NCBI GenBank assembly: GCA_035260545.1
Contig: DATFUZ010000031.1
Coordinates: forward strand, 1 to 32,684
Origin: DATDDB01 sp035260545
GTDB lineage: Bacteria > Pseudomonadota > Gammaproteobacteria > Burkholderiales > Gallionellaceae
Direction of reading: 5' to 3'
DNA length: 32,684 bases
Positions 1-7,763 of this stretch are shown one piece after another. A program made the translations under genes and the position numbers. The notes beneath the pieces are model-generated. The model was not told where the DNA came from. It did no database searches and saw nothing but the letters and a program-made list of their open reading frames with translations. Numbering within the stretch: the stretch's first letter is position 1; each line of letters opens with the position of its first letter.

Positions 1-2364
1 GAGGGCCAGGGCGGCGAGGTGACGATCTCGCGCGACCTCAACAACCTACTGAACCTGACCGACAAGGAGGCAATGAAGCGCAACGACGCCTTCATCGCCT
101 CCGAACTGTTCCTGCTGGCGGTGCTCGACGACAAGGGCGAGACCGGCCGCCTGCTGAAGCAGCACGGCGCGCAGAAAGCCGCGCTGGAACAGGCGATCCA
201 GGCCGTGCGCGGCGGCGAGAATGTGCAGTCGCAGGAAGCCGAAGGCCAGCGCGAGGCGCTCGCCAAATACACGCTCGACCTCACCGAACGCGCCCGCCAG
301 GGCAAGCTCGACCCGGTGATCGGACGCGACGACGAGATCCGCCGCGCGATCCAGGTGCTGCAGCGCCGCACCAAGAACAACCCGGTGCTGATCGGCGAGC
401 CGGGCGTGGGCAAGACCGCGATTGTGGAAGGCTTGGCGCAAAGAATCGTCAACGGCGAAGTGCCGGAAACACTGAAGAACAAGAAGGTGCTGAATCTTGA
501 TATGGCGGCATTGCTGGCCGGGGCGAAGTATCGCGGCGAGTTCGAGGAACGCCTGAAAAACGTGCTCAAGGAACTGGCGCAGGACGAGGGCCAGACCATC
601 GTGTTCATTGACGAGCTGCATACCATGGTCGGTGCGGGCAAGGCGGAAGGCGCAATGGACGCGGGCAACATGCTGAAGCCTGCGCTGGCGCGCGGCGAGC
701 TGCACTGCATCGGCGCGACCACCCTGGATGAGTACAGGAAATACATCGAAAAAAACGCCGCGCTGGAGCGCCGCTTCCAGAAGGTGCTGGTGGACGAGCC
801 GAGTGTGGAGGCCACCATCGCCATCCTGCGCGGTTTGCAGGAGAAATACGAACTGCACCACGGCGTGGAAATCACCGACCCGGCCATCGTCGCCGCGGCC
901 GAACTCTCGCACCGCTACATCACCGACCGCTTCCTGCCGGACAAGGCTATCGACCTGATCGACGAGGCGGCGTCGCGCATCAAGATGGAAATCGACTCCA
1001 AGCCCGAGGTGATGGATAAATTGGACCGCCGCCTCATCCAGCTCAAAATCGAGCGCGAAGCGGTGAAGAAGGAAAAGGACGAAGCCTCGCAGAAGCGCTT
1101 CTCCCTGATCGAGGAAGAAATCGCCAAGCTTTCGCGCGAATACGCCGACCTGGAAGAAGTGTGGAAGGCGGAGAAGGGCGCCGCCCAGGGTGCTGCCCAG
1201 GTCAAGGAAGAGATCGACCACATCAAGGCGGACATCGCCAAGCTTCAGCGCGAAGGCAAGCTGGAAAAGGTCGCCGAGCTGCAATACGGCAAGCTGCCCC
1301 AGCTCGAGCAAAAACTCAAGGAAGCCGCCCAGCGCGAGGCGGAAGGCGGCGAGCACAAGAACAAACTGCTGCGCACCCAGGTGGGCGCGGAAGAGATCGC
1401 CGAAGTGGTCAGCCGCGCCACCGGCATCCCCGTCTCCAAGATGATGCAGGGCGAGCGCGACAAGCTGCTCACCATGGAAGACAAGCTGCATGAAAGAGTG
1501 GTGGGGCAGGACGAAGCCGTGCGCCTGGTGTCGGACGCCATCCGCAGATCAAGGTCCGGCCTTTCCGACCCCAACCGCCCCTATGGTTCCTTCCTCTTCC
1601 TGGGCCCCACCGGCGTGGGCAAGACCGAGCTGTGCAAGGCGCTGGCGGGCTTTTTGTTCGACAGCGAAGACCACCTCATCCGCATCGACATGAGCGAATT
1701 CATGGAGAAGCATTCCGTCGCCCGCCTCATCGGCGCGCCGCCGGGGTATGTCGGCTATGAGGAAGGCGGCTATTTGACCGAAGCCGTGCGCCGCAAGCCC
1801 TACAGCGTCATCCTGCTCGACGAAGTGGAAAAAGCCCACCCCGACGTGTTCAACGTCCTCCTCCAGGTGCTGGACGACGGCCGCATGACAGACGGGCAGG
1901 GCCGCACCGTGGATTTCAAGAACACCGTCATCGTCATGACCTCCAACCTGGGTAGCGACATGATCCAGAAGATGGAAGGCGACGACTACCAGGTGATCAA
2001 GCTCGCCGTGCTGGGCGAGGTGAAGAACTACTTCCGCCCCGAATTCATCAACCGCATTGATGAAGTCGTCGTGTTCCACCCGCTGGACGAGAAGAACATC
2101 AAATCCATCGCCCGCATCCAGATGAAGGGCCTGGAAAAACGCCTCGCCAACATGGAGATGAAACTGGACGTCACCGAAGCCGCCCTGGCCGAGGTCGCCA
2201 ATGCCGGCTTCGACCCGATCTACGGCGCAAGGCCCTTGAAGCGCGCCATCCAGGCCCAGATCGAGAATCCGCTGGCCAAGGCGATATTGGAAGGCAAGTT
2301 CGCCGCGAAGGATACGGTCAAGGTGGATTGTAAGGGTGGGATCATGAAGTTTGATCGCGGTTAA
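1..2364 (+). CDS. clpB: ClpB disaggregase, 5' end outside the window
   Basis: Hsp100 AAA+ chaperone that works with DnaK to pull proteins out of aggregates in the cytoplasm. The reading frame is open from base 1, and the first residues match the middle of the ClpB N-terminal domain, so roughly the first 80 residues lie beyond the window. The GTG at 19 is internal, not a start. The first nucleotide-binding domain has Walker A GEPGVGKT at 394-417 and the second has GPTGVGKT at 1603-1626. Between them is a charged, helical stretch typical of the ClpB middle coiled coil (about 1020-1400). The second AAA+ module continues through the arginine-rich GARPLKRAIQ region to the C-terminus. Nothing is broken in the visible part. 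Heat-shock control is usual for the family, but the promoter is not in view. Confidence 0.97.
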   Translation, partial: EGQGGEVTISRDLNNLLNLTDKEAMKRNDAFIASELFLLAVLDDKGETGRLLKQHGAQKAALEQAIQAVRGGENVQSQEAEGQREALAKYTLDLTERARQGKLDPVIGRDDEIRRAIQVLQRRTKNNPVLIGEPGVGKTAIVEGLAQRIVNGEVPETLKNKKVLNLDMAALLAGAKYRGEFEERLKNVLKELAQDEGQTIVFIDELHTMVGAGKAEGAMDAGNMLKPALARGELHCIGATTLDEYRKYIEKNAALERRFQKVLVDEPSVEATIAILRGLQEKYELHHGVEITDPAIVAAAELSHRYITDRFLPDKAIDLIDEAASRIKMEIDSKPEVMDKLDRRLIQLKIEREAVKKEKDEASQKRFSLIEEEIAKLSREYADLEEVWKAEKGAAQGAAQVKEEIDHIKADIAKLQREGKLEKVAELQYGKLPQLEQKLKEAAQREAEGGEHKNKLLRTQVGAEEIAEVVSRATGIPVSKMMQGERDKLLTMEDKLHERVVGQDEAVRLVSDAIRRSRSGLSDPNRPYGSFLFLGPTGVGKTELCKALAGFLFDSEDHLIRIDMSEFMEKHSVARLIGAPPGYVGYEEGGYLTEAVRRKPYSVILLDEVEKAHPDVFNVLLQVLDDGRMTDGQGRTVDFKNTVIVMTSNLGSDMIQKMEGDDYQVIKLAVLGEVKNYFRPEFINRIDEVVVFHPLDEKNIKSIARIQMKGLEKRLANMEMKLDVTEAALAEVANAGFDPIYGARPLKRAIQAQIENPLAKAILEGKFAAKDTVKVDCKGGIMKFDRG

Positions 2365-2386
2365 GGTAAGGCCTGATGCAAAGAGA

Positions 2387-2415
2387 AAGCCCGGCTAGGC
2401 CGGGCTTCTTCTTTT
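2387..2415 (+). terminator. Rho-independent terminator after clpB
   Basis: A perfect 9-bp stem, AAGCCCGGC paired with GCCGGGCTT around a TAG loop, starts 22 bases after the clpB stop codon. It is followed by the T-rich CTTCTTTT. The same stem sequence recurs in two other terminators of this window (5879-5904 and 13371-13391). Confidence 0.85.
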
Positions 2416-2495
2416 CGTAGGGCAATAACCAACGGGCATTGCGCCGCATGGTTTTCTACATCCGGCGCAATGCGCTGCGCTTATTGCGCCCTACG
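2416..2495. repeat. Palindromic intergenic repeat (REP/MITE-like)
   Basis: An 80-bp imperfect palindrome opens with CGTAGGGCAATAA and closes with TTATTGCGCCCTACG. It has an inner pair GCATTGCGCCG / CGGCGCAATGC around an AT-rich loop (GGTTTTCTA). This motif (GTAGGGCGCAATAA...GCATTGCGCC) is familiar as a dispersed intergenic palindrome in proteobacterial genomes; that is from memory and not searched. It sits between the clpB terminator and the 3' end of the AIPR gene, at one edge of the low-GC block. Confidence 0.7.
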
Positions 2496-2506
2496 CGGGC
2501 TGGCTG

Positions 2507-4192
2507 CTATTTGGTGGAGATGTCAAATAACTGTTTGCTGATGCTTGGATTCTTGAAGAGCACTGCTAGGAATTTTCCTTTGTAGTTGTGTTCAATTTCA
2601 TCGGCAATTAGTTTCAGTACGACCTCGCAATCCAATTCTATGTCTGAAGGGGATAATTCAGCGGCGAAATCAGCAATCGGCTGGGAGAGCTTAGGGATTC
2701 CGAACTTCTTAAACACTGCAGCGGCGAGAATTCGATTTCCATGTACTAGAACTCCCCATTGCGCGCCACTCTTCTTAGATAGCTTCTTCTTTCTGCGCTC
2801 AATCCATCCCTCGATTTCTCGAAGCGTTACTGTGGCATTAAACGCCTTCGCGCCGCTCACAGACGAGTTAATGACGGCTTTGTATGGCGTCTTGGTTAGG
2901 TCCGCATAAAAGCGGCCTATACCAGTTTTCACCTGGACGGCCAAACTTGCATCGCCGGATGCGCAAGCTAACGCGGTCATAACCTCCGTCAGCTCACATG
3001 TTGTTCTTGTGGGTACTATGTCTTCGCTACGGACAAATTGGTAATCGATGCCCTCAATTGCCATCTCTTGGCGAAGTCTTTTTTGCTCAGGGTCTTGGGC
3101 AACAAAGTCACGTAGCTCCACTCGGTTTTGAAGGTTGTTGGTACGGGTAACCTCGCTACCAAATTGATGTGGCGCATCTTTTAATAGGATTACGCGAATT
3201 GGCACCCTGACTTTCCCGAGGCTGGCGTCATTATCGACTTTGGCAAGGGAACTGACCGTTTGCGCGCCATTGACGATAGAGGTTCCCTTGAAGGAGAAAA
3301 TTCCGGAAGATCGCGAGGCGGCACCGACTGGCGCTTTGATCTTATCCTCCGCGACTAACGTAATACCGTTGTTGAAATACCAGAAGTTTTCTGGATATGA
3401 GCTGGCTGTAAGGCGAATCTCATTGTTTACCTCTGTGCTGCCGAGGGAGTGGCGAATATTAGCCGAGAGTAGTCCTTTTCCATGCTTCTTCCACCATGTC
3501 TTTAGCTGTAATCCATCTATCAGACCAAAGTACGCTGCATACGGTGTCGATATGTAAGACCAATCCAATATGTTTGCATCGATCGCAACATTGTTCTGCA
3601 GTGGATCATTGGCGAGTCCGGCGTATACTTCAGACAAACCTAGGATCTCCGATGACGCAATTGGATCCGGCTCTTCCCCGTTTAACTCCTTCATAAACTC
3701 GGTAAGTGCATTGCTACCGTGTTTGGCTAACGTACTATTTCCCGTAGACACTACAACCAGATGAACGCGCGTTCCCGGCGTATTGAGCCTTAACGCGATG
3801 TCACTAAATCGTGGGCGAAGTCTCTTATGGAATGGGGTTTCATCTTGCTCGATTACGTCTCTGACGCCGTGCAAGAAGGTCCGTATGTCCGCAGCCTCTG
3901 GTTCGCCGGATCCTTTGTTAATCCACTTGGATTGAGATAGGATGACGCGCATGTCTGAGGCGTCAAAATACGCCGCGTCAATTCCATTATCATCGCTGCC
4001 ATCCCACACCGCCTGGGCGGCTTCCTTTTCGCTGCATCCGGCTTGGAGGTATATGGAGAGTGCGGCTAAACACCTGGTCAGAACTTTTTGCTCGCGTTCG
4101 GCATCCTTTTCGCTGATATCTCGAAGGTCGAGATGCTTTTCGAACATTGTTAAGAGTTTCCCCTTAATTTGTTTTACTTTTAGCGAAGACAC
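2507..4192 (-). CDS. AIPR-family anti-phage protein with Mrr-like nuclease motif
   Basis: About 561 residues. The centre matches the AIPR (abortive infection phage resistance) family: FWYFNNGIT around residues 270-278 and IVNGAQTVSSL around 306-316. The N-terminal part carries GID (Asp72) followed 15 residues later by QSK (Gln87, Lys89), the D...QxK pattern of Mrr/PD-(D/E)XK-type nucleases. The likely role is a stand-alone cytoplasmic anti-phage effector; nuclease activity is inferred. I chose the GTG at 4192 because AAGGA lies 8 bases upstream. A TTG at 4210 has no ribosome site, and an ATG at 4147 is a weaker alternative. Sample lines here run about 43-57% GC, visibly below the flanking genes, which suggests transfer. 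No modification, helicase or toxin partner is adjacent. It lies 14 bases beyond a truncated host ORF. Confidence 0.85.
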   Translation of the reverse strand: MSSLKVKQIKGKLLTMFEKHLDLRDISEKDAEREQKVLTRCLAALSIYLQAGCSEKEAAQAVWDGSDDNGIDAAYFDASDMRVILSQSKWINKGSGEPEAADIRTFLHGVRDVIEQDETPFHKRLRPRFSDIALRLNTPGTRVHLVVVSTGNSTLAKHGSNALTEFMKELNGEEPDPIASSEILGLSEVYAGLANDPLQNNVAIDANILDWSYISTPYAAYFGLIDGLQLKTWWKKHGKGLLSANIRHSLGSTEVNNEIRLTASSYPENFWYFNNGITLVAEDKIKAPVGAASRSSGIFSFKGTSIVNGAQTVSSLAKVDNDASLGKVRVPIRVILLKDAPHQFGSEVTRTNNLQNRVELRDFVAQDPEQKRLRQEMAIEGIDYQFVRSEDIVPTRTTCELTEVMTALACASGDASLAVQVKTGIGRFYADLTKTPYKAVINSSVSGAKAFNATVTLREIEGWIERRKKKLSKKSGAQWGVLVHGNRILAAAVFKKFGIPKLSQPIADFAAELSPSDIELDCEVVLKLIADEIEHNYKGKFLAVLFKNPSISKQLFDISTK

Positions 4193-4206
4193 GTGAGTTT
4201 TCCTTT

Positions 4207-4320
4207 TCAATCGATGGGGTCAGACTCGAGTGATTCCGAGCTCGACAATTTGACCCAGCCGATACGGGCGGGGCCGTCGAGATCTCCGCGCTTGTCTTCG
4301 ATATACATGATGCGTTTCAT
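4207..4320 (-). pseudogene. Truncated small conserved gene (5' fragment, 37 codons)
   Basis: The ATG at 4320 is preceded by AGAGG at good spacing. The peptide begins MKRIMYIEDK and continues to GPARIG. I recognise this as the start of a widespread small proteobacterial family, often misannotated as a DXP synthase, whose members go on with a conserved RVTFSKSG-like stretch. Here the match stops at about 4256, where a TGACCC repeat end lies. The frame then runs through unrelated residues to a TGA 14 bases before the AIPR start. The rest of the family sequence is not found on the far side of the block. Confidence 0.7.
4217..4256. repeat. Imperfect inverted repeat at the insertion junction
   Basis: GGGTCA (4217-4222) and TGACCC (4251-4256) face each other, with inner TCGAG / CTCGA halves. 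The outer end reads like GGGGTCAGACTCGA, which resembles ends of small mobile or REP-type elements. The right end coincides with the point where the truncated host gene loses similarity to its family. Element identity is inferred. Confidence 0.5.
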
Positions 4321-4382
4321 GGGCTACCTCTGCGTAATGGCCTTGGGGCGGCGGGTGCGCCAGCCACCCGGCTGGCCGGCCG

Positions 4383-4814
4383 TCACTTCGTTTCCGCCAG
4401 TTTGCATTCGCGCACGCCCTGCTGTCCCGTCTGTTCGTCCACGAGGTGGAGCTTGCTGCGGGCGCTGGCGAAGCCCATTTTGACTTCCTGCCACACGTAG
4501 AGGTTCTTGCCCGGCTTGGCGTCTATCACGAGGCCTTGGTCGTCCCCCTCGGAGGTGAGGGCGTGTTTGCCGGGGGCCACTTCCTTGTACAAATAGGTGT
4601 GGGCGGCGGTGTCGCCCAGGGGGGCATTGTCCAGTTTCACCTGCAGCCTGATGGCGGAGCCGAAGGTTTCGTTGCGGTAGACATACAGCCCGGCCTTGTC
4701 TGCGGGGGCGTGGAATTGCTTGAGCCCGGTATCCTGTTGCGGACTGCCCATGGGCACGGAGGCGCAGCCTGCGAGGCTGGATAGGACGATGACGGCGAAC
4801 AGTAGCTTCTTCAC
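4383..4814 (-). CDS. DUF2846-type lipoprotein
   Basis: 143 residues. The GTG start at 4814 is set by GGGAG six bases upstream; longer in-frame starts have no ribosome site. The signal peptide ends in lipobox LAGC (Cys17), so the mature protein is probably lipid-anchored in the envelope. The body (GLYVYRNETFG..., LDNAPLG, YLYKEVAPGKHAL) fits the DUF2846 family, a small beta-rich domain of unknown function. It is divergent from the membrane protein gene at 4944. A 6-bp hairpin, CCAGCC/GGCTGG at 4360-4375, lies just past the stop but lacks a T run, so I do not call it a terminator. Confidence 0.8.
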   Translation of the reverse strand: MKKLLFAVIVLSSLAGCASVPMGSPQQDTGLKQFHAPADKAGLYVYRNETFGSAIRLQVKLDNAPLGDTAAHTYLYKEVAPGKHALTSEGDDQGLVIDAKPGKNLYVWQEVKMGFASARSKLHLVDEQTGQQGVRECKLAETK

Positions 4815-4943
4815 GATTAACTCCCTTTTTTGTGTTGAGCAAACGATAGCGTTTTTTTTGCATGTATTATGCACCTGAGGCAGCAAATTTCGAAGCGTTA
4901 TGCTCTTCGCATAAGGGGCGCTTTGTCTGCGGGGAGACAGGTG

Positions 4944-5378
4944 GTGAGCTTGCTGCAAAAATATAATGCCGGGATCATTGCGAGCGTTTTCTGGCTGGTC
5001 AACGCGGGGCTCGCGGTCCATTTTTCTCGCGTAGTGGGCTACTATCCCAAGGGGCTCCGGGCGCGGGCGCAGGCGCGCGCGTATGCGGAGCCGTATCCAT
5101 GGCCGGAAATTCTGGCGGTCTGGCTAATCTTCGCCTTGGCGACTGTGGTTGTTTACCTGATCCTGCGCAGGGCGGCCTACAAGGCGACCTGGCTGGTGCT
5201 TTATTCGCTTGCGCTGCTTGCCGTGACTGCGGTGTTCATTCCGGCAGATAGGGGCGGGGCGTTTGGCGGGATGATGCTCTTTCCGTTCCTGGTGCTTTTG
5301 CTGGCGTGGCTGTTGCGCGTGGGGGTCTTGCTGGCGTCGGTATGCGGCAGGCGGGGGAAAACAGCAAGGCTGCGGTGA
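4944..5378 (+). CDS. Small four-helix integral membrane protein, unknown function
   Basis: 144 residues from the GTG at 4944, which has GGGGAG seven bases upstream. An ATG at 4869 in the same frame lacks a ribosome site and would add a basic extension. Four hydrophobic segments are visible at about residues 8-27, 56-76, 84-104 and 111-133, and the tail is basic. I do not recognise the family. It is divergent from the DUF2846 lipoprotein. A short hairpin, CGAACG-GCAT-CGTTCG at 5384-5399, follows the stop and may aid termination. I see nothing else in the roughly 190 bases before infA. Confidence 0.6.
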   Translation: MSLLQKYNAGIIASVFWLVNAGLAVHFSRVVGYYPKGLRARAQARAYAEPYPWPEILAVWLIFALATVVVYLILRRAAYKATWLVLYSLALLAVTAVFIPADRGGAFGGMMLFPFLVLLLAWLLRVGVLLASVCGRRGKTARLR

Positions 5379-5593
5379 GGGACGAACGGCATCGTTCGCG
5401 GGATTTTATGAGGCGCACACGACCGATGCGGTTCATTTCATTCACCGCATCCTGCCTGCTGGCGGGAGAGGTGGTGCGTCGTGTATGGATGACGCCGGTG
5501 CATGCGAGGCGCAGCCGGCAGCGGGCGGCGCCCACCAGGTCAGCCCCCCCCGAAATCTCTGATTGCGGGTGGCGCTGGTTGGGGAGGGTTACA

Positions 5594-5848
5594 TCAGTAT
5601 CTGCGGCGCTGAGGGGCCGGGCCGCGGTTTTCGATGTGGCGGAAGGTGATGCGGCCCTTGGTGAGGTCGTAGGGGGAAAGCTCCAGCGAGACCTTGTCGC
5701 CTGCGATGATGCGGATGTGGTGCTTGCGCATTCTGCCGGCGCTGTACGCGGTGAGGACGTGGCCGTTTTCCAGCGTCACGCGGAAGCGCGCGTCGGGCAG
5801 CACTTCATCCACCACGCCATTCATTTCGAGCAGTTCTTCCTTGGCCAT
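5594..5848 (-). CDS. infA: Translation initiation factor IF-1
   Basis: 84 residues. The S1/OB fold is clear: MAKEELLEMNGVVDEVLPDARFR at the start, then GHVLTAYSAGRMRKHHIRI and GDKVSLELSPYDLTKGRI. IF-1 blocks the A site of the 30S subunit during initiation. Classical IF-1 is about 72 residues; this one has an extra tail, IENRGPAPQRRRY, as in the longer betaproteobacterial paralogue. AAAGGA stands five bases before the ATG. It is not in a ribosomal protein operon here but downstream of a cold-shock gene and separated from it by a terminator. Confidence 0.95.
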   Translation of the reverse strand: MAKEELLEMNGVVDEVLPDARFRVTLENGHVLTAYSAGRMRKHHIRIIAGDKVSLELSPYDLTKGRITFRHIENRGPAPQRRRY

Positions 5849-5870
5849 ATGGGTCCTTTCAAAAATATGT

Positions 5871-5904
5871 TGAAAAGAAAAAGCCCGGCTTGCGCCGGGC
5901 TTTT
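5871..5904 (-). terminator. Rho-independent terminator of the cold-shock gene
   Basis: A perfect 11-bp stem (AAAAGCCCGGC / GCCGGGCTTTT, loop TTGC) lies at 5879-5904. Read on the minus strand it is followed by a T-rich run. It separates the cold-shock gene from infA, so infA probably has its own promoter or depends on read-through. Confidence 0.85.
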
Positions 5905-5955
5905 CCGGTAGAGGCTAGCCCGAACCGGGGTTCGGGCGGCTGCTTGGCGGCCGGT

Positions 5956-6162
5956 TTACTCCGCAGCGCGGATGTTGGCTGCCTGCTGGCCCTTGGGGCC
6001 GTTGGTGACGTCGAAGCTGACGTGCTGTCCTTCGGTCAGGGTCTTGAAGCCGGAGCCCTGAATCGCGGAAAAATGGGCGAAGAGATCATCGCCGCCGCTT
6101 TCGGGGGTGATGAAGCCAAAGCCTTTGGAATCGTTGAACCACTTTACGTGACCTGTTGCCAT
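5956..6162 (-). CDS. CspA-family cold-shock protein
   Basis: 68 residues, a complete single cold-shock domain. The RNA-binding motifs are KGFGFI (RNP1) and DLFAHF (RNP2, more usually VFVHF). It is an RNA chaperone that melts mRNA structure in the cytoplasm. AGGAG stands before the ATG with good spacing. The gene ends in its own terminator at 5871-5904. Which of several csp paralogues this is cannot be decided here, so no symbol is given. Confidence 0.95.
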   Translation of the reverse strand: MATGHVKWFNDSKGFGFITPESGGDDLFAHFSAIQGSGFKTLTEGQHVSFDVTNGPKGQQAANIRAAE

Positions 6163-6544
6163 ATCTTGAATCTCCTGAAAAAAACAAATGGGGATTATGC
6201 CCCCGTGGGGCGATGGTCAAGACGGCAGGTGATGCAGGGAGAAATACCGCGAGTGGCGGATATAGAACCGAACAGCTAGGGCAGAACTTGAAAATCGCTG
6301 AAACGCACTATCCCCTAAATTGACAACAATAGCAACATATATTTATTTCGGCGATCGGGGAACTTTTTGCGCTGCGCCGCCGGGACGTTCTCATCCCGAA
6401 CAGAAACCCCGCGCAGAACGCGCGGATTCGCGGCGAGTATTACGCTTGCGCGCGCACTGCGCTTTCGCTACTCTGCAGGTGTAGTGCCCGTATTGCGGGA
6501 TGCGCGGCGAGTCGTCAGTTGTGAACCGGAAATGGAGGTGCGCG
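6163..6544. other. Divergent intergenic region, no gene seen
   Basis: 382 bases between the cold-shock gene and the secreted protein gene. Apart from the candidate cold-shock promoter, I see an AT-rich patch around 6310-6350 and two hairpins (CGGGA...TCCCG at 6381-6398; CCGCGC-AGAAC-GCGCGG at 6409-6425). A weak plus-strand promoter, TTGCGC (6446-6451) and TACTCT (6469-6474) with 17 bases between, lies before the next gene. Confidence 0.5.
6194..6220 (-). promoter_or_regulatory. Candidate sigma70 promoter for the cold-shock gene
   Basis: On the minus strand TTGACC (6215-6220) is followed after 15 bases by CATAAT (6194-6199), about 30 bases upstream of the start codon. The spacer is shorter than ideal and contains a CCCCGTGGGG palindrome. 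Tentative. Confidence 0.35.
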
Positions 6545-7027
6545 ATGATGATCAGGAAGAGTATCTCTGCCTTAGCCTTTCTCCTGGCCTGCCTGCTGCC
6601 TGCGGGCGCGGCCCTTGCCATGAACACGGATGTCGAGTTTCGGGCGGGGCTGGCCAAGCGAACGCCGGATGGCGCGTTCGTCATCTACAAGAACACCACC
6701 ACCATTCCCTTCGTGCCTGAATCTGCCGACCCGAATTATTATTTCGGCGTGGCGGCTTCCACCGCTACCGGCAGGGACTTGAAGTGTCATGTCGTTCTGT
6801 ATCTGCCGAACCCGAACCAGATTCATGGGGCAGGGGATGACGACGTGGGGGATGCGCTGATCGCCAGCGTGCCTTACCACGTGGTGACGCTGGAGGATAC
6901 GGAAGTGCCCGTGTGCCAGACCTATATGAGCCTGGACGACACCGATGCGCCGGGGAACTACATCGTGGAGATGTTCATCGGCGGGAGGATGGCGCAGCGG
7001 GTGGTGTTCAACGTACGCCCGAAATAG
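6545..7027 (+). CDS. Small secreted protein, unknown function
   Basis: 160 residues. The ATG at 6545 has GGAGG six bases upstream. A clear signal peptide (MMIRKSISALAFLLACLLPAG, cleavage near ALA) sends it to the periplasm or beyond. The mature part is acidic with two cysteines (KCHVV, PVCQT) that could form a disulfide, and it looks beta-rich. I do not recognise a family. It is probably monocistronic: the next gene is convergent. Confidence 0.7.
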   Translation: MMIRKSISALAFLLACLLPAGAALAMNTDVEFRAGLAKRTPDGAFVIYKNTTTIPFVPESADPNYYFGVAASTATGRDLKCHVVLYLPNPNQIHGAGDDDVGDALIASVPYHVVTLEDTEVPVCQTYMSLDDTDAPGNYIVEMFIGGRMAQRVVFNVRPK

Positions 7028-7087
7028 CGCTATGCGGCCGGCGCGGGCGGGGGATTGCGCGCGTGGCCGTTTGCCCGCGCTGCCCCG

Positions 7088-7675
7088 CTAGTCGTCCAGT
7101 CCCTTGCGGGCGAGAATCCGCGGCAGGCATTTTTCGACGCGCGAGATCCGTGTTTTGGCTAGCTTGGGCGCGGAGAAGTGGAGCAGGTAGGCGCGCTGCC
7201 GCCCGGGTGTCAGCGCTTCAAAGGCGGCTTTCAGGGCCGGCTGTTGGTCCAGCCTGGTCTGGAATTCTTCAGGGCAGGCAAAGTCCTTGGTCTGCTTGAA
7301 GTTCACTTTCAACCCGGCCGTTTCCACGTCCATGGCTTGCCGCACGTAGGCCCTGATTGTGGGCGCCATTTTCGCGATTTCCTGCGCGCTGGTGAAGCGG
7401 ATCTGGCGCGTGGCCTGGGTGTTGTCCGATTGGGCGACGAGGATGCCCTTGGGGTCTTTCAATAAGGCGCCCTTGAAGAATAGCAGGGCGCAGTATTCCT
7501 TGAAGCCATGGATGAGGACGACGTTGCCGTTCTCAAGGGTGTAGCAGGGCTTTCCCCATTTGAATTCTTCGCTGAGCGGGCTGTCGAGCATGATCTCTCG
7601 CAGGCGGGTGAATTCTTCCCGCCATTTCTTTTCGCTGGCCAGGAATTCGTCGACCTTGGGATTTGCACCGGCCAT
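7088..7675 (-). CDS. YdeI/OmdA-like protein with N-terminal DUF1801-type domain
   Basis: 195 residues from the ATG at 7675, preceded by GGGAGG. The N-terminal half (EEFKWGKPCYTLENGNVVLIHGFKEYCALLFF) is the DUF1801-like fold. The C-terminal half (FQTRLDQQPALKAAFEALTPGRQRAYLLHF...RI.RVEKCLPRIL) is the YdeI/OmpD-associated module. The biochemical role is not established; members have been linked to surface-stress or antimicrobial-peptide tolerance. The upstream neighbour on the same strand is a DUF1439 lipoprotein 88 bases away. Confidence 0.85.
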   Translation of the reverse strand: MAGANPKVDEFLASEKKWREEFTRLREIMLDSPLSEEFKWGKPCYTLENGNVVLIHGFKEYCALLFFKGALLKDPKGILVAQSDNTQATRQIRFTSAQEIAKMAPTIRAYVRQAMDVETAGLKVNFKQTKDFACPEEFQTRLDQQPALKAAFEALTPGRQRAYLLHFSAPKLAKTRISRVEKCLPRILARKGLDD

Positions 7676-7763
7676 TTCAAATATCCTCCCTGAATATTGA
7701 ACGCGCGCCGTTGCGCGGCAAGCCGCAAGCTTAGCGCGGCGCGGGCGCGCGGGCAATGCGGGG

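Noticed and set aside
46..1491. Long minus-strand open frame opposite clpB
   Set aside because: It is the GC-rich antisense shadow of a clear clpB frame, with Leu/Ala/His-rich composition and no ribosome site.
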